NCBI RefSeq assembly: GCF_042242105.1
Contig: NC_092013.1
Coordinates: 17,373,618-17,437,617, forward strand
Direction: 5' to 3'
DNA from: Pempheris klunzingeri
Lineage: Eukaryota > Chordata > Actinopteri > Acropomatiformes > Pempheridae
Length of the DNA stretch: 64,000 nucleotides
Shown here: positions 37,501 through 47,947 of the stretch, piece after piece
Layout: each line of letters opens with the position of its first letter
Position numbering within the stretch: position 1 is the first letter of the stretch
Notes under the pieces: generated by a model
What the model was told of the DNA's origin: nothing
Seen by the model: the letters and a program-made list of their open reading frames with translations, nothing else
The model's database searches: none
Made by a program: the position numbers and the translations under genes

Positions 37501-40500
37501 TTTGGAGGCATGCTGACTGCAGCCCCTGTGAATGCGGCAATGTCCCGTTGATGTCCACTCTTTGTTGATTTGCTTTGGCACCTAATCTTATCTGTTGTTA
37601 GGCAGAAATACATATCTTTTTGGGCAGGGCATTCTTCGCCATAGCTCCCAGCAAAGGCAAAGAGGACAGTTATTATTACAAAAGGGATATTTAAGATCTC
37701 ATGCTTGGTAAAGCAACACTCCTTCATAAATATGTGATGTGTCAGGCGGGTTTTGCACATGGAACATTCTTTTTTTTTTCCTATGGTGTTTTTTTTTTTT
37801 TCTTCTATGGCAACGTGACAAGACGACAGAATAGATTTGCTTGCAGTAAAAGAATCAGACAAACATCGGATCGTTTTGTGCCATTACAGCAAGACGGTTT
37901 CAACACAGAAAAATTCTGTCTACAACAATGACAAACTTCAGGTTCTGATGACAGATGAACAAAGAGTTTCAGAGCTCAGCAATAACTGTTTTAGTCCGTG
38001 ATGCATCCACACAATCACACACACAATGGCACGGCTCGTCATTTACTATGAATCCAGCTGCACAGTGTGCAACGAACAGTCACATTCCTTGGGACTTGTT
38101 CAAATCTGCAACGTTGAGACAATCACTCGAGTAAAATAAGTTAAAACAGCTCGAGGAGAAGTGGGTAGAACAAAAAAGTAATTGAATCACAATACCACTG
38201 AATGAATTTAACAGCACAGGCCGATGATATACAGCAGTGTAAGAGACAATTCGCAGTGTCAACAAACCCTGTTTGATCCCCTGTAATGCTTCTTTGCCTT
38301 GATCGCCACAACTTACAAACCTACAGTACCCTTAAGGCCCCTATACACTGCACAATAACAGTCGTCTTATAGGGTCATTGTATGTAACTTTTGAGGGATG
38401 GCAGATTTTGCGACGAAATCCTGGACTGCCTGGATGTCCTATTGCATTGCATTGTTTTCTATTGCATTTGCTAATAAAGCCATTTTATCACTGATTCACC
38501 GCTAGAAAAAAACAACTTGGCCCGTGTTAGCATGACTCACATTCAATTGTAAACAGCGCCAAGTCATCTGTGCCGACACTGACAGAGAGGTGCTTTATTT
38601 TGTGTGACATGTTCTCCCAGTCGTGGCAATAATCCAGCATCTTAGCATCATTTTAATTGGGAGGAGAAATTCGTTGGAGCGTGAAGAGGAAAGGAGCTTC
38701 ACTTGAAGAGTCATTCATGCAAATCCATTATTACTCCACCCAGTTTGACTGAGGCATAATAACAGGCGGTAGAATGTGGGGAAACAACAAGCGTGCATTG
38801 TAGCAAATTATTCATCACAAAACGTTAGGTTTACTCACCATTTTTGTCTGCTCGGCGGAAAATCTGAAAAAAAAAAAGAGGAGGGAGGAGATAGTTGTTA
38901 ACTCTAGACAAGCATCACTGAGGGATTCTTGCTGTAAGAAGGTGCAGATTATTAAGAATCATGGCAATTTGTCAAAAACGCAATAGGTTGTTTGACATCT
39001 GCTGGGGAAGGTTCATTTGTTCTGCTGCACTGAACAGTAACATAACATAAACAAGGACATTCACAAAGGCTGTTACACTGTGAGTGTGAGTCATGTTAGG
39101 CTGAATGTCATTTGGCATTGCATCGGCTCTAAATAGGTTTATCACTTTTGAAGTAAATAGTAATTTCTGAAGAAGTGTGATGCCATTCAGTAACAAAGAG
39201 GCTAAACAGTAATTATTTTGCAGGTGCATGAGTCATGAAATCTGCTCAGGGTAAAAATGTATAAAATCTTAAATCTGCAGAAAGGCTTGCCATGCAGTTA
39301 TCAGCCTGCTGTAAGCAGAATAAGTATTCTTTCTACTGTGGATTTGCACATCAGGTGAGATTTACTATTGTTTTATGTTTTACAGCTACCTGTTCTATTT
39401 GAGTATCGCACTTTTGGTTTGATTCGCTGTATGTAACGTAAACAGTTGCTGATTATACTGTATCCATTCATATGGAAGAGTAGCTGTTGCCGAGGTAACA
39501 ACTAATGGGGATCCAGGCAGGGACGCGAGGTCAGCTGATCTCCCTGAGCACAACAATTTATTGAACAGAGTGGTCTAGTTAAACAATCGACTCCAAGCGT
39601 CAGTCACTATACGGCTGCTATTGGCTCCTGCTGCAGATAACTGCATTCACTGGCCAGTGGCTGCAGTGGTAGGTTGAAACCCAGTGTCCATCACTCCAGG
39701 CACCCATATGTGAGTCAACAGGCCATTTCCATTGCAGACATGTCAGCATGTCATGGATGGAGAAGCAGAGGTGCTGTTAATTTCATTAACAATGACAGTT
39801 GTGTGTTCCAGTTGTGGGGCGATGGTATCACACATACAGGCTCATTTACTGAGCCTTCATTAGTGTTTTTAATTACACCCATGCTATTACTTCTGTTCAG
39901 GGTGCTAACTGCTCTTTGCAGGCCAGTGGCCACTGATACATTGCAACCTTTAAAAATACGTAAATGATTCATGAACTGTTAGTTAAGCTTAGATATCTAC
40001 GTGCTGTTTGGTATTTTCCTATCTAATTTGTTGACATATGTATAGAGACAGCAGTGAACACTGTCCTATTAGATCCGGTTTTGTTCACTCTATTCCCACT
40101 GGGGGTTTCTGATGCACTATGAAATGGTTTATAATTAGCAGGAGGGGGGCTGCAAAACCGAAGACAGTTGCATTTGCTGATGAGGACATTTCTGAATGAA
40201 TAAGGGATAAATGGGCACTTAATAAACACAAAACTACCACCTCAAAAGCACTGCATCATGTTGCAATACAAGCAAAAAACCTGCTATGATCTGTTACTTT
40301 AGCTGGACCGCTTACAAAATGAGAAACACGACAAGAATGAATGCAGGACTTTTTGACATTCATACATTAATCTAAAACACTAAAATATGCTTTCAGTGTT
40401 CTGTTATTTCTTGCTGATGAGATTTTGCCAGTTGTCATCATTATTCTTTTGATTGCATGTCTGGTCTGGAGTTGGCAGGGATTATTGTAGTGATTGTCAT

Positions 40501-43500
40501 GGAGACTTACTAATGAAAAGCCTATTATTTAACAGAGGTTTAAACATTGAGAACCACCAAAGACATCAACCATATACAGCCACTTTGCTTCGAGGCACGG
40601 GAGAAGAAACATGCTTGGCACAGATCAGCTGAAATCAACAACAGAACAACACGAGTGTGGATGAGTGACTAACACTGCTGAAGCCATTTGCTGGCTGACA
40701 TGAACAAAACACAAAGCCATACAATATGGCTTCCGGCTGACCATGTGAGGCGTGTTTTTCAGCTGCGTGCAGCCTTGAAAATGACGGCTGCCTCCATGTC
40801 AAGAGAGGAAAACTCCAGTTTCCAGTTCCAGTCGGAACATCAACATGATTTTAAAAGACATAGACGTAGATTTAAAGAAAAGTGTTGATCTTCACTCCAA
40901 AATGTTATTTTCACTCACCAGTTTATTCCTAAAATCTAACAATGAGGCAGGATCTGACTGCGCTGCACAAATAATCAGACAGGTTTGTAACCATCATCAC
41001 TAAATCACTGATCTGGACTGAAAACAAATTTCATTCCCTTTCAGATGCCTATTAACACTCATCTGCAGAATTCTCTATTTGCAGGCAGACACAACTAAAG
41101 CACAGTGACACAAAGTCTAAGCAGCCCTTGAAAATCAAATAGATGTTTCAAAATTGAAAATTGTTTGGGTGACAAGTTCAATTGATTGACTTTAATTTCA
41201 TGTCCAACAGGTGGTTTGGATTATTTGACTAAAGCAGGTAAAACCTAATTCATTATAAATCATGTCGACTCCGGAAACATGAACCCATGTAGCACCAACA
41301 AAGCTGATTATCGACGGCCAAAACTATGAAAATAAACAGGATGAGAACTTTCTCCAAGTCTGCTGTGCACAGAAATACAAAATTAAACATATGCTGGCCC
41401 TCTGTTTCCTATAACGAAACACCTACATGGTTTTGCAAAGAAGCGATGCAATGAAAGAGAAAAAAATATGATGTGTTATATCCTATCGATTGCTCCACTC
41501 CCTTAGTTTGTTGTTTCCATTGTTAGGAAGCGGTCAGGGCTGACATGCTCGTCAGTTGTGACCTACAGGTTATTAATAACAGCAGAGCCTGCTCCATGCT
41601 TTCATTTTCCATAGGTCAACAAGCTCGAGTTCTGCACTTCTGCCCTCTGTCTGTCAGTGTCTGTCTCTCTGCAGCTTCAGCCCTGACTAATAACAAGAGC
41701 CATGGTATTTGAAACCACCCCTCAACACACTCATTGCTCTGTTTTTGAATAATCCATCTAGACTCAAAGGTGACGGTAAAGTGGCAAATTGCTGCCCGTG
41801 TTAGGCCTCTTGTTTAAAGTGAAATTCAGAGTTTAATAGCATAATTGCGGGACATTCTGACTCACCGAACCTCCTCATTCATTACAGGAATCTACGATTG
41901 CTATCCGACTAGGATATATTCTGCTGTACAGTAAATCTTTTCCCTTCTCAGTCAGCAGCCTTTTTCTTTTCCCCTTTGGCACTGTAACCCATCTAAGCCA
42001 CGTTTTTTCTCCTCCTGCTCAATTCAGTGGAGAGCAGGTACATCACTGTTAAACTTGTTTGCTGTTTGGCAGTATCTTCAGTGTCAGGAGACAATAATGC
42101 ATCATTTACAGCAAGCCCAGAAAAGGTCAGACCTGCTTCCCAGAGCGCCGCTGTTCTGATGTCACTGTGGCAGGTGTTAAGACCTCAGGTTCTCTCAGGC
42201 TCTGCTGACACACTGTTTTGTGCAGGGCTTTGCATTTTGCACTTGAGAAAGAGGCAATGATCCTTGGAGCTAATGATCATATCTTATTGATTGTATTATG
42301 CATGCTGTATTTACTTCTTGCGATTTTTCTCGGAGAGTCTTAGTGATTCACTGAGATGCGTGTTTCTTCAGTAAAGATGAGAGGGAAGACAGAGATGCAA
42401 GTGAGAGAGAGAGAGAGAGAAAGAGGGAGAATCAGAGCTTGTGCTGGTGATCAAGGCAGAGCCACGGGATACACAAAACAAAGACATTTAAAAAGCATGT
42501 GGATGCTAAAACCACCTCCCACAGCCAACACCAGCCAACATCAGCATCATTAATTGTCTCTGGCCTTTGAACAGGATTTTTTTTTTTTTCTGGCATCGCT
42601 GTTTCTCTCATTCTGGGAATGAAAGTCAGCAGAGTCAGTACTGTGATGGTCTGCATCTCTAACATTGGTTGGCTCATTATCATGTGAAAAGGACTCAGTG
42701 AATACCTACTTTTGATGAAAGAGGCTCTTTCTGTTGAATTTTACTCTGCAGCATGTTTTTTTTTTTTTAATAATTTGGTGTGGTTATTACAAAGAAAACA
42801 CTTTTTACATGAGTTAATACCCCCATCTACTTAGTAATTCTAGTCCGTTTAAATCTCCGGTAGACTGCTGGAAATCAATAATGATAAAGTTCATCCACCA
42901 GTATTATCCCTGAAAATCAATCAGGATTGATCTGCTTTACAACTTTACAACGGCACACAAAGTATTCTTGTTGTCAGGTTTAATAGCTGACCAGCTGACC
43001 TTATTCAGCCTACTTCACACTGTGCGGGGACTGCTGGAAATACCACAGCAACATATGACATCTCTACCTGCTACAAATAAAACAAAAATTTGCGTTCTTA
43101 AGTCGAAATCTGTCAGCTGTTGACATTCCAGTGTTTGCACATTGTTTCAAGATCCTACAGACAAAACAAATTTTAAAAAAAAAGAGGTGAGAAGAGAAAG
43201 ATCAGACATGCGTGGCATTGAAAACCAAGGCAGCATGTCCTTTTCCGACAATAGAATATTAAGTATTTCTAGTCTCTAGACTAGGCAACTAAAACACAAT
43301 TAAGTTTTTGAGTTGCGGACCATCAAGCAGAGTTTGCCTGTGAGCGTTTGAGCTCCATCAACAGAAAAACTCAAGACTGAAGACTGAGGCACTTTGGTGC
43401 TGAAGCCCGTTCAGGGACAGCGTGCACAGACACAGTGACAACTCTGCAAAATTTGTCTTTATTCAGACAAGGCTGTCTGTGTGATGCATTAGTGGCAGAG

Positions 43501-44023
43501 CAGACAGAAATCTGTCACTTAAGAGCTCAGTTTTGGATGCAGCGCTGGCCTACTAACCCAGGACAGTATGTGAAGGGTGGATAATTACTGTGTTGATGGA
43601 TGGGTTATAGCGCGCTGTGGTGGGTTAATCAAGCAGTGGGTGTTAACGGTTTATGTTCCAGTTAGAGTAGATGTGTCTGTGTGCATGTTTGGTGTGTGTA
43701 TTCATGAGTGTGTGTGTGTGTGTGTGTGTGTCAGACACAAGAGAAAACACTGCACTCAAAAAAGAGAAATCTATGGCATAAAACACAGGACACCATTCAT
43801 AAGCAATTAGGTTTATCTATCTATTATTATAATTTATCTATTTTGTGTGTGTGTGTGTGTGTGTATTGTTACATAAGGCTATTAAAAGACCAGAGGTGTT
43901 TCTGTGTGTGTGTGCACGCTTACAAAAAGAGGAGAACCCCCCGACAGCCCCTAAACCTGTCCGACTGTGAGAGCTTAATTTATCATGCAGAGGCAGCAGC
44001 TGCAGCTCTTCCTACTTTCCTGT

Positions 44024-44072
<49 letters not shown>

Positions 44073-44560
44073 ACAGACACACACAGCCAAATACTGTATC
44101 AAGAGAAAAACATTTCTGTTTTCCATTTCATGGTAGAATTTTCTGGAAACAACGAGCAAAGGAGTCAAAATTACAACTCTGCACTATCTGTAAACTGTTC
44201 TTTAGATCAATCATCTATTTTCTCCCCCCACCCATTCTGATTTCACACACTTTAAACTGTATTTTGACTTTTCCAGTTAATATGACAGGACGCCAGGATG
44301 AACAACAGGGGTAGCTGATAGCTGTGACGACCTGAAGGCTGAACAACCACTTCTCACGGTGATGTGAGAGTAAGGGAAGGCGAGCCACTCACATCATGAA
44401 AGATAGTAAGCCCTTGTCCGGCGGTGTGCAGCGGCGGCGGCTGCTGCAGCTGAGCCCGAAGATGCTTCTGTTTGGCCGACTGCAGGCACATAGTGATCAT
44501 CTCCGTACAAGCCAGCATCTCTGAAACCGCGTCCGCACAAAACAAAACACACGCGCACAC
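11544..44560 (-). CDS. necab3: N-terminal EF-hand calcium-binding protein (NECAB family, probably NECAB3), 13 coding exons
   Basis: Coding exons (minus strand, all GT-AG, phases compatible): 44393-44560, 38839-38863, 28973-29081, 27364-27389, 25605-25702, 24070-24206, 21388-21509, 20287-20366, 18503-18556, 16072-16184, 15474-15551, 14774-14865, 11544-11572. They total 1131 nt, 376 aa, close to other family members. Domain order: a Cys-rich N-terminus, EF-hand 1 with the canonical loop [12 protein letters not shown], a degenerate EF-hand 2 (DGRQNKNLDTDK), the helix [15 protein letters not shown], a basic linker, a coiled-coil NECAB homology region ([14 protein letters not shown]), and a C-terminal ABM-like domain ([14 protein letters not shown]) ending [17 protein letters not shown]3 binds the APP adaptors APBA2/APBA3 at the Golgi; the family is mainly neuronal. 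Paralogue choice rests on the FRRADKNDDGK, SIDG, LECQ and LHVSVQKL segments and on chromosome-20 synteny. The C-terminal tail is more NECAB1-like, so the family is sure and the paralogue less so. Confidence 0.85.
11583..11622 (+). repeat. (AG)n microsatellite next to the last NECAB exon
   Basis: About 20 AG units lie 10 nt upstream, in transcript sense, of the terminal-exon acceptor at 11573-11574. In the pre-mRNA it is (CU)n and can serve as the polypyrimidine tract for that 8-residue coding exon. Confidence 0.85.
15292..15333 (+). repeat. (TG)n microsatellite, NECAB intron 11
   Basis: A TGTGTG run with one TTTCGGC interruption. It lies about 95 bp from an oppositely oriented (AC)n tract at 15428-15464 in the same intron. 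Confidence 0.85.
15428..15464 (+). repeat. (AC)n microsatellite abutting a NECAB exon donor
   Basis: The tract begins 9 nt beyond the exon end at 15474, so the minus-strand transcript reads exon, GTCAGTGTG, then (GU)n. Confidence 0.85.
16790..16856 (-). repeat. tRNA-Gly-like sequence, probably a SINE head
   Basis: On the minus strand GCGGTGCATTGGGAGAACAC is followed by CTGCCAGGCAG (a GCC-type anticodon region) and a B-box-like GAGTTCAAACCC. Arm pairing is imperfect and no intact acceptor stem is visible, so a decayed SINE head or tRNA pseudogene is more likely than a working tRNA. Confidence 0.4.
21780..22250. repeat. Cluster of simple repeats in NECAB intron 6
   Basis: (AG)n at about 21803-21823, (AC)n at about 21977-21990, and (TG)n at about 22096-22126 and 22215-22248, within less than 500 bp. 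The AC and TG tracts are in opposite orientation and could pair in the transcript. Confidence 0.75.
23040..23380. other. Low-repeat AT-rich block in NECAB intron 6, possible regulatory element
   Basis: A stretch without simple repeats and with many AT-core motifs (CCTAATTGG, CAATTAAAG, TGATTAG), some 0.8 kb from exon 6. Nothing in it codes. Only a cross-species alignment could tell whether it is conserved. Confidence 0.2.
24885..25060 (+). mobile_element. Degraded Tc1/mariner-like element
   Basis: It begins at a TA with CAGTGCTGTGCAAAAATCTT, then AGGCAGGCGTGAAGAAATGC. The next recognisable parts are AAATCTAAATCAAATCA and CCTTAGGTACACCTGCAC, the order I know from a widespread fish Tc1/mariner family. 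The other end is not visible and no transposase frame survives. Confidence 0.55.
25493..25549 (+). repeat. (TG)28 microsatellite, NECAB intron 5
   Basis: An essentially uninterrupted run of about 28 TG units, the longest pure dinucleotide tract in the window. In transcript sense it is (CA)n, starting about 55 nt downstream of the donor of the exon at 25605-25702. Confidence 0.9.
27118..27149 (+). other. G-quadruplex-prone G-rich tract in NECAB intron 4
   Basis: Five runs of three or more G within 32 nt, separated by loops of 1 to 4 nt (GGGG, GGGGGG, GGG, GGGGG, GGG). This satisfies the usual G4 pattern on the plus strand. The NECAB transcript carries the C-rich complement, so any effect would be at DNA level or in an antisense RNA. 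Confidence 0.6.
29442..30018 (+). mobile_element. tRNA-derived SINE copy 2, split by a MITE
   Basis: The left part runs from GCGGTGCAGTGGTTAGCAC through GGTTCAAATC and GACATGCAGGTTAATTGG to CCTGACCC at 29708. The right part resumes at 29992 with GGATAAGAGGTATAGACAATGGATGG. Removing 29713-29991 restores the family order seen at 33322-33357. It lies in the largest NECAB intron. Confidence 0.8.
29713..29987. mobile_element. piggyBac-type MITE, 275 bp, flanked by TTAA
   Basis: TTAA occurs on both sides (29709-29712 and 29988-29991). The left end CCCTTTATCGGGCA and the inverted right end CCCTTTATAGGGCA match at 13 of 14 positions. TTAA target duplication with CCC-starting ends is characteristic of piggyBac. 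Subterminal ACCATATTTGGTAACTT and ACCATATATGGTGACTT form a second, direct repeat inside. There is no ORF, so it is non-autonomous. Confidence 0.8.
32713..32943. mobile_element. Tc1/mariner-type MITE, 231 bp, perfect TIRs
   Basis: Both ends read CACTGTTGCCCATAAAGTTG then GAATAA toward the inside: 26 bp, identical when inverted. A TA dinucleotide flanks each side (32711-32712 and 32944-32945). The AT-rich interior has no ORF. Perfect TIRs suggest a recent insertion. It lies in NECAB intron 2. Confidence 0.85.
33059..33357 (+). mobile_element. tRNA-derived SINE copy 3
   Basis: It runs from GCAGCATGGTGGTGCTGTGG through a B-box-like GGTTTGAACCC, CTTCCTCCCACAATCCAAAG, CTGGCGACCAGTCCAGGGTG and CTGGGATAGGCTCCAGCTCC to GATAAGCGGTATAGAAAATG plus GATGGATG. 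It is the most complete 3' half in the window, with a deletion in the head. Confidence 0.8.
36352..36453. mobile_element. Fragment of a fish MITE-like repeat
   Basis: AACGCAATCCAGAAAAGCAC, CTGGTACCAAAAGCGAGTAG and AGTCGAGCGGAGTC, ending in GCAGTGGAAAC, follow the order of a common fish non-autonomous DNA transposon rich in GAGTCGAG units. Ends and target-site duplication are not clear. A minus-strand open frame crossing it is not supported as a gene. Confidence 0.4.
38864..44392 (-). other. necab3: NECAB intron 1
   Basis: 5.5 kb between exon 1 and the 25-nt exon 2. It contains a (TG)n tract at about 43710-43731, another at about 43845-43864, and (AC)n at about 44027-44065, plus an (AG)n run near 42405-42420. 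I see no nested gene or RNA. Confidence 0.6.
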
Positions 44561-45355
44561 CTCGATCGCTCACGTCGCAGAGGAAAAAAAGAAAGAGTGC
44601 GAGGCTGGAGTGAAAAGTGAGGGTGCTGAGGTGCGGAGGAGAGGCAGGCTGCAGGTGCGACAGACGCTCAAGTGAAGCCGAGCAGGCGGGGATGCTCCTC
44701 AACTTTGTGGTGCGCTGCTGAGCAGGGCTGTCAGCCCCTCCTGCTGGAGCCGCCGTGATTGGCTCGTTTAGTCTGAGCCACGCATCTGGATCACGCTGCC
44801 CCCCTCATCAGGACCGAAATGCCTTTCCTTTCCATTTTAACATAATATACAAACTTCGGTATCGGAACCGTAACTTCACTTTTTGGATATAAAGATGATG
44901 CAGTGAGAGATTCAGATTTAGAGATTTAGAGTTCGCCTCCAAGTTGGCTCCGATTAAAATAGCGCACATCACGTGGAAGAGGCCAAAATTACCGTGAGCC
45001 TGACATTTAAACTGGATGCAAAGTGTCAACGCTGTGACATCTGACTGCCGCCAGTAGTGATGCATTGATGGACCTCCAACTTTGAGCTGTAAAACAGAAG
45101 TAGGCCAACTTTTGACAGATGCTGCCACCTGCTGGACGCTGGAAGTCAACGCGGTTGGAGAGCTGATCGGCGTTTGACAGCATGAAAACACACCAATAAG
45201 GGAAAATGAAAAGGATCGTGTGCACAGCTAGGTGCTCGCTGAAGAAGCATCTGGCTTAACCAGCTTATTTTAAGACGCAGAAACTTTTAAGGAGCGAGAC
45301 GAGGGGCGGGGCAAAGCTGTGACCCTTTAAACATTTCTCTTCCTGAACTTGACTC

Positions 45356-45367
45356 AGTTTCGCTTTC
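45356..45367. promoter_or_regulatory. ISRE-like motif upstream of rbck1
   Basis: AGTTTCGCTTTC fits the interferon-stimulated response element consensus AGTTTCNNTTTC. It lies 241 bp before the rbck1 start codon and 51 bp downstream of a GC box. Function is inferred from the motif and position. Confidence 0.55.
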
Positions 45368-45475
45368 TGTTCTACCTGCCGAGGAGCGAGAGCCGGATCG
45401 GGTCGCTTAGTCCTCACCAGGCTGTCATTTCTCCTCCAGCTGGACCTACAAACGACTCTTCTCTCGCCAGAGGAA

Positions 45476-45513
45476 GTGTGTGTGTGTGGTTGTGTGTGTG
45501 TGTGTGTGTGTGT
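45476..45513 (+). repeat. (TG)n microsatellite in the rbck1 leader
   Basis: GTGTGTG runs interrupted once by GTTG, about 95 bp upstream of the start codon, probably within the 5' UTR. Confidence 0.85.
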
Positions 45514-45607
45514 GTTGGATGCGGCAACAGCTGGACGTAAAACCCGTCCCATACGCAGCTCTGTTTCGCGGCACGTTTGGCATTAACCTGTCGCTTCAGG
45601 TGTAACC

Positions 45608-47903
45608 ATGGCCTCTGAAGTTACACCGCAAGTCACTTTAACGGAGGGTGAGCAGCTCAACGTAGTTTCAATTTTGTTATGAGTGATCTGACCTAATGAC
45701 ATGTCTCATAACCTTCCCTGGTATAGCTATTAGACACCCCCCTGCATTTAATTGTTTCATGGCCCAGAGAAAAAAGAACATGTTCTATGTATGGTAATGT
45801 TAAACACTGAGCTCTGTCAGAAGTGCTTTAGGGGACAGTGACAGTGGTTCATGTGTGAGAGTACACTGCAGACAGAGCAGCTCATAGTTCACTGAACGGC
45901 TGTAGCAGACGTCACAGAGGAGACATGACTGCATTGATAATAACTTGACTTGAGGACAGGAACTCTTCCCTTGCCCCCCCCCCCATGCAGCTGAGGAGCT
46001 GGCCCTCTCCCTGGGCGAGGCCCTGAGCAGCGGGGACGGCCAGGAGTCAGCCAAGCTGTGCCAGAGGCTCTCACAACTGTGTCTTCCAGTGTCTGTCAGC
46101 ATCAAGAGTCAGGCCTACCCTCAGGACTCCATCAGGTGGGGCACAACCGTGTGTGTGTGTGTGTGTGTGGGTGTGTGTGTGTCTGTGTGCCACTTCCTTA
46201 TTTTGAAGGCCTGCGTTTATTTTTAGAGTGAGGTGTGTTTTGAATTGGGATTGCGTACTGGATAAGGACAGGGGGAGTGAAGATCATGTATGTGGCAATG
46301 AGAAATTAACACAGACAGTGTGCGCATGCATGCAGTGTATGCGTCTGTGTGTGTGTGTGTGCGTCTGTGTGTGTGTGTGTGTGCGGTTACTAGCTAGTAG
46401 CTGCATGTGTGTGGAGGTTAGATGCGTGTTAAATGGTTGTTGTGCAATGAGAAGAAACAAAAGTGAGATAAGGCCGTGTCTGCTGTTTCTGTTCTGCAGG
46501 TTGTGGGTTGGAGTGGAGGATGCTCAGTCAGAAACTTACATCCCAGTCACTGTTGTGGTCTCCTCTGACATGACAATTGCACAACTTAAAGAGAAGGTAC
46601 TGCTGTGACAGTGTTAAACTGTAACATTAACTTTGAATATCTTAGCAAGCATGTAAAACCTCATCGGTGATATACTGATGAACTCAGCTGTGGTTCATTC
46701 TGACCTTTCGCTATTTCCTTTGGATTGTTATCTAACAGCATATTACAGTATGTTGTTGTAGGTCAATACTGCTCTGTTATTGTGTTTTCAAGTTTTATGG
46801 TACACAGCTTCTGCTACAATTTTGTCACATACAGATGTTGTTGCGTGGCTTTATTTAAATGCAGTGCTTAAAAAAAAATCTAAGCAAGTATTAGTTTTAT
46901 CCGTATATTATATTTATATTTATACCGTAGTTACTAGCACACATGTTCATAGCACTACTCTGTATATAGCACCTGTAATCCTGTAATTCTGTATATTCTG
47001 TACATACCTTATATATATTTCTGCACTTTTTCTACAAATTGCACTTCTGGTTAGATGCCAAACTGCATTTCATTGCCTTGTACTGTACAGGTGTAATGAC
47101 AATAAAGTTGAATCTAATCTAATCTAATCTAATCTATTGAATTGAAATGACATTGAGTGATCTGTCTATCCCTCGTTTTGTGTTCGCAGTTCAGCCACGA
47201 CTACGGGTTCACCCCCTCGCTGCAGCGTTGGGTGATCGGGAAGCGGCTGGCCCAGGATCGGGACACGCTGTACAGCCACGGCGTCCGTCAGACCGGAGAC
47301 AAGGCCTTCTTGTTCATCCTCTCCGCACATGCTGCTCATCTCACACGGCAGCAACACAATCAGGACCAGGAGCAACAACGCATAGAGGGTCAGTGACACA
47401 CGCACAGATCAAGGCTACACATGACACTTATTCTCTTTGTCAGTTCATCTGCTCACTCACTTCTATCTAATCTGTATCTGTATCTAATCATCAAGTACTG
47501 ACGTTTGAACTGTGATGAACGCACTCATTTGACAGTGTTTGCTATTTGATACAGACACATTTCAGTCAGTACTGGAAGCGTATTGAGTTTCAATACCTGC
47601 CTCCTATTACAGGAGTCAACTTACCGGTTGATGTAGTTTGATGGAATGGTATCTATTTTTAGGCATTGTGGAGTCAATGGAGGTGATGCAGCTTTTTCCC
47701 AGAGGGCTGGGCGGAGGTGGTGGTGAGAAGATGGCTCCTCCCCCAGAGACTCAACTCATTCCTCCTCCTCTTCCTCCTAAACCTAAACCTGCTAAACCCA
47801 CACCTGCTGTGCCTCCTAAACCTCAGGTCAGAACACGAACATTATGTCTGCGGTGGGACTGAGCCTGTAAGTGTTGTAAGGGGCTGTGCAACCACACTGA
47901 CTA

Positions 47904-47947
<44 letters not shown>

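Larger units (their letters stand above)
44561..45607. promoter_or_regulatory. Divergent promoter region between necab3 and rbck1
   Basis: The two start codons are 1.05 kb apart on opposite strands, so both transcripts must start inside this interval. The NECAB side (to about 44770) is relatively GC- and CpG-rich. The rbck1 side has an ISRE at 45356-45367, GAGGGGCGGGGC (a GC box) at 45301-45312, and a (TG)n tract at 45476-45513 that probably lies in the 5' UTR. No clear TATA box is seen. Transcription start sites are not defined by sequence alone. Confidence 0.55.

Noticed and set aside
37446-37862. 138-codon minus-strand open frame
   Set aside because: Inside NECAB intron 2. No recognisable domain, and poly-Lys at poly-A runs. 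No splice phase links it to the gene.
43708-44136. 142-codon plus-strand open frame
   Set aside because: Its length comes from (TG)n and (AC)n microsatellites translated as Cys-Val and His-Thr repeats; the rest matches nothing.
47111-47136. (AATCT)n as a telomere-like or satellite array
   Set aside because: It is the short 3' tail of an L2-type LINE, directly preceded by that family's AATGACAATAAAG terminus.
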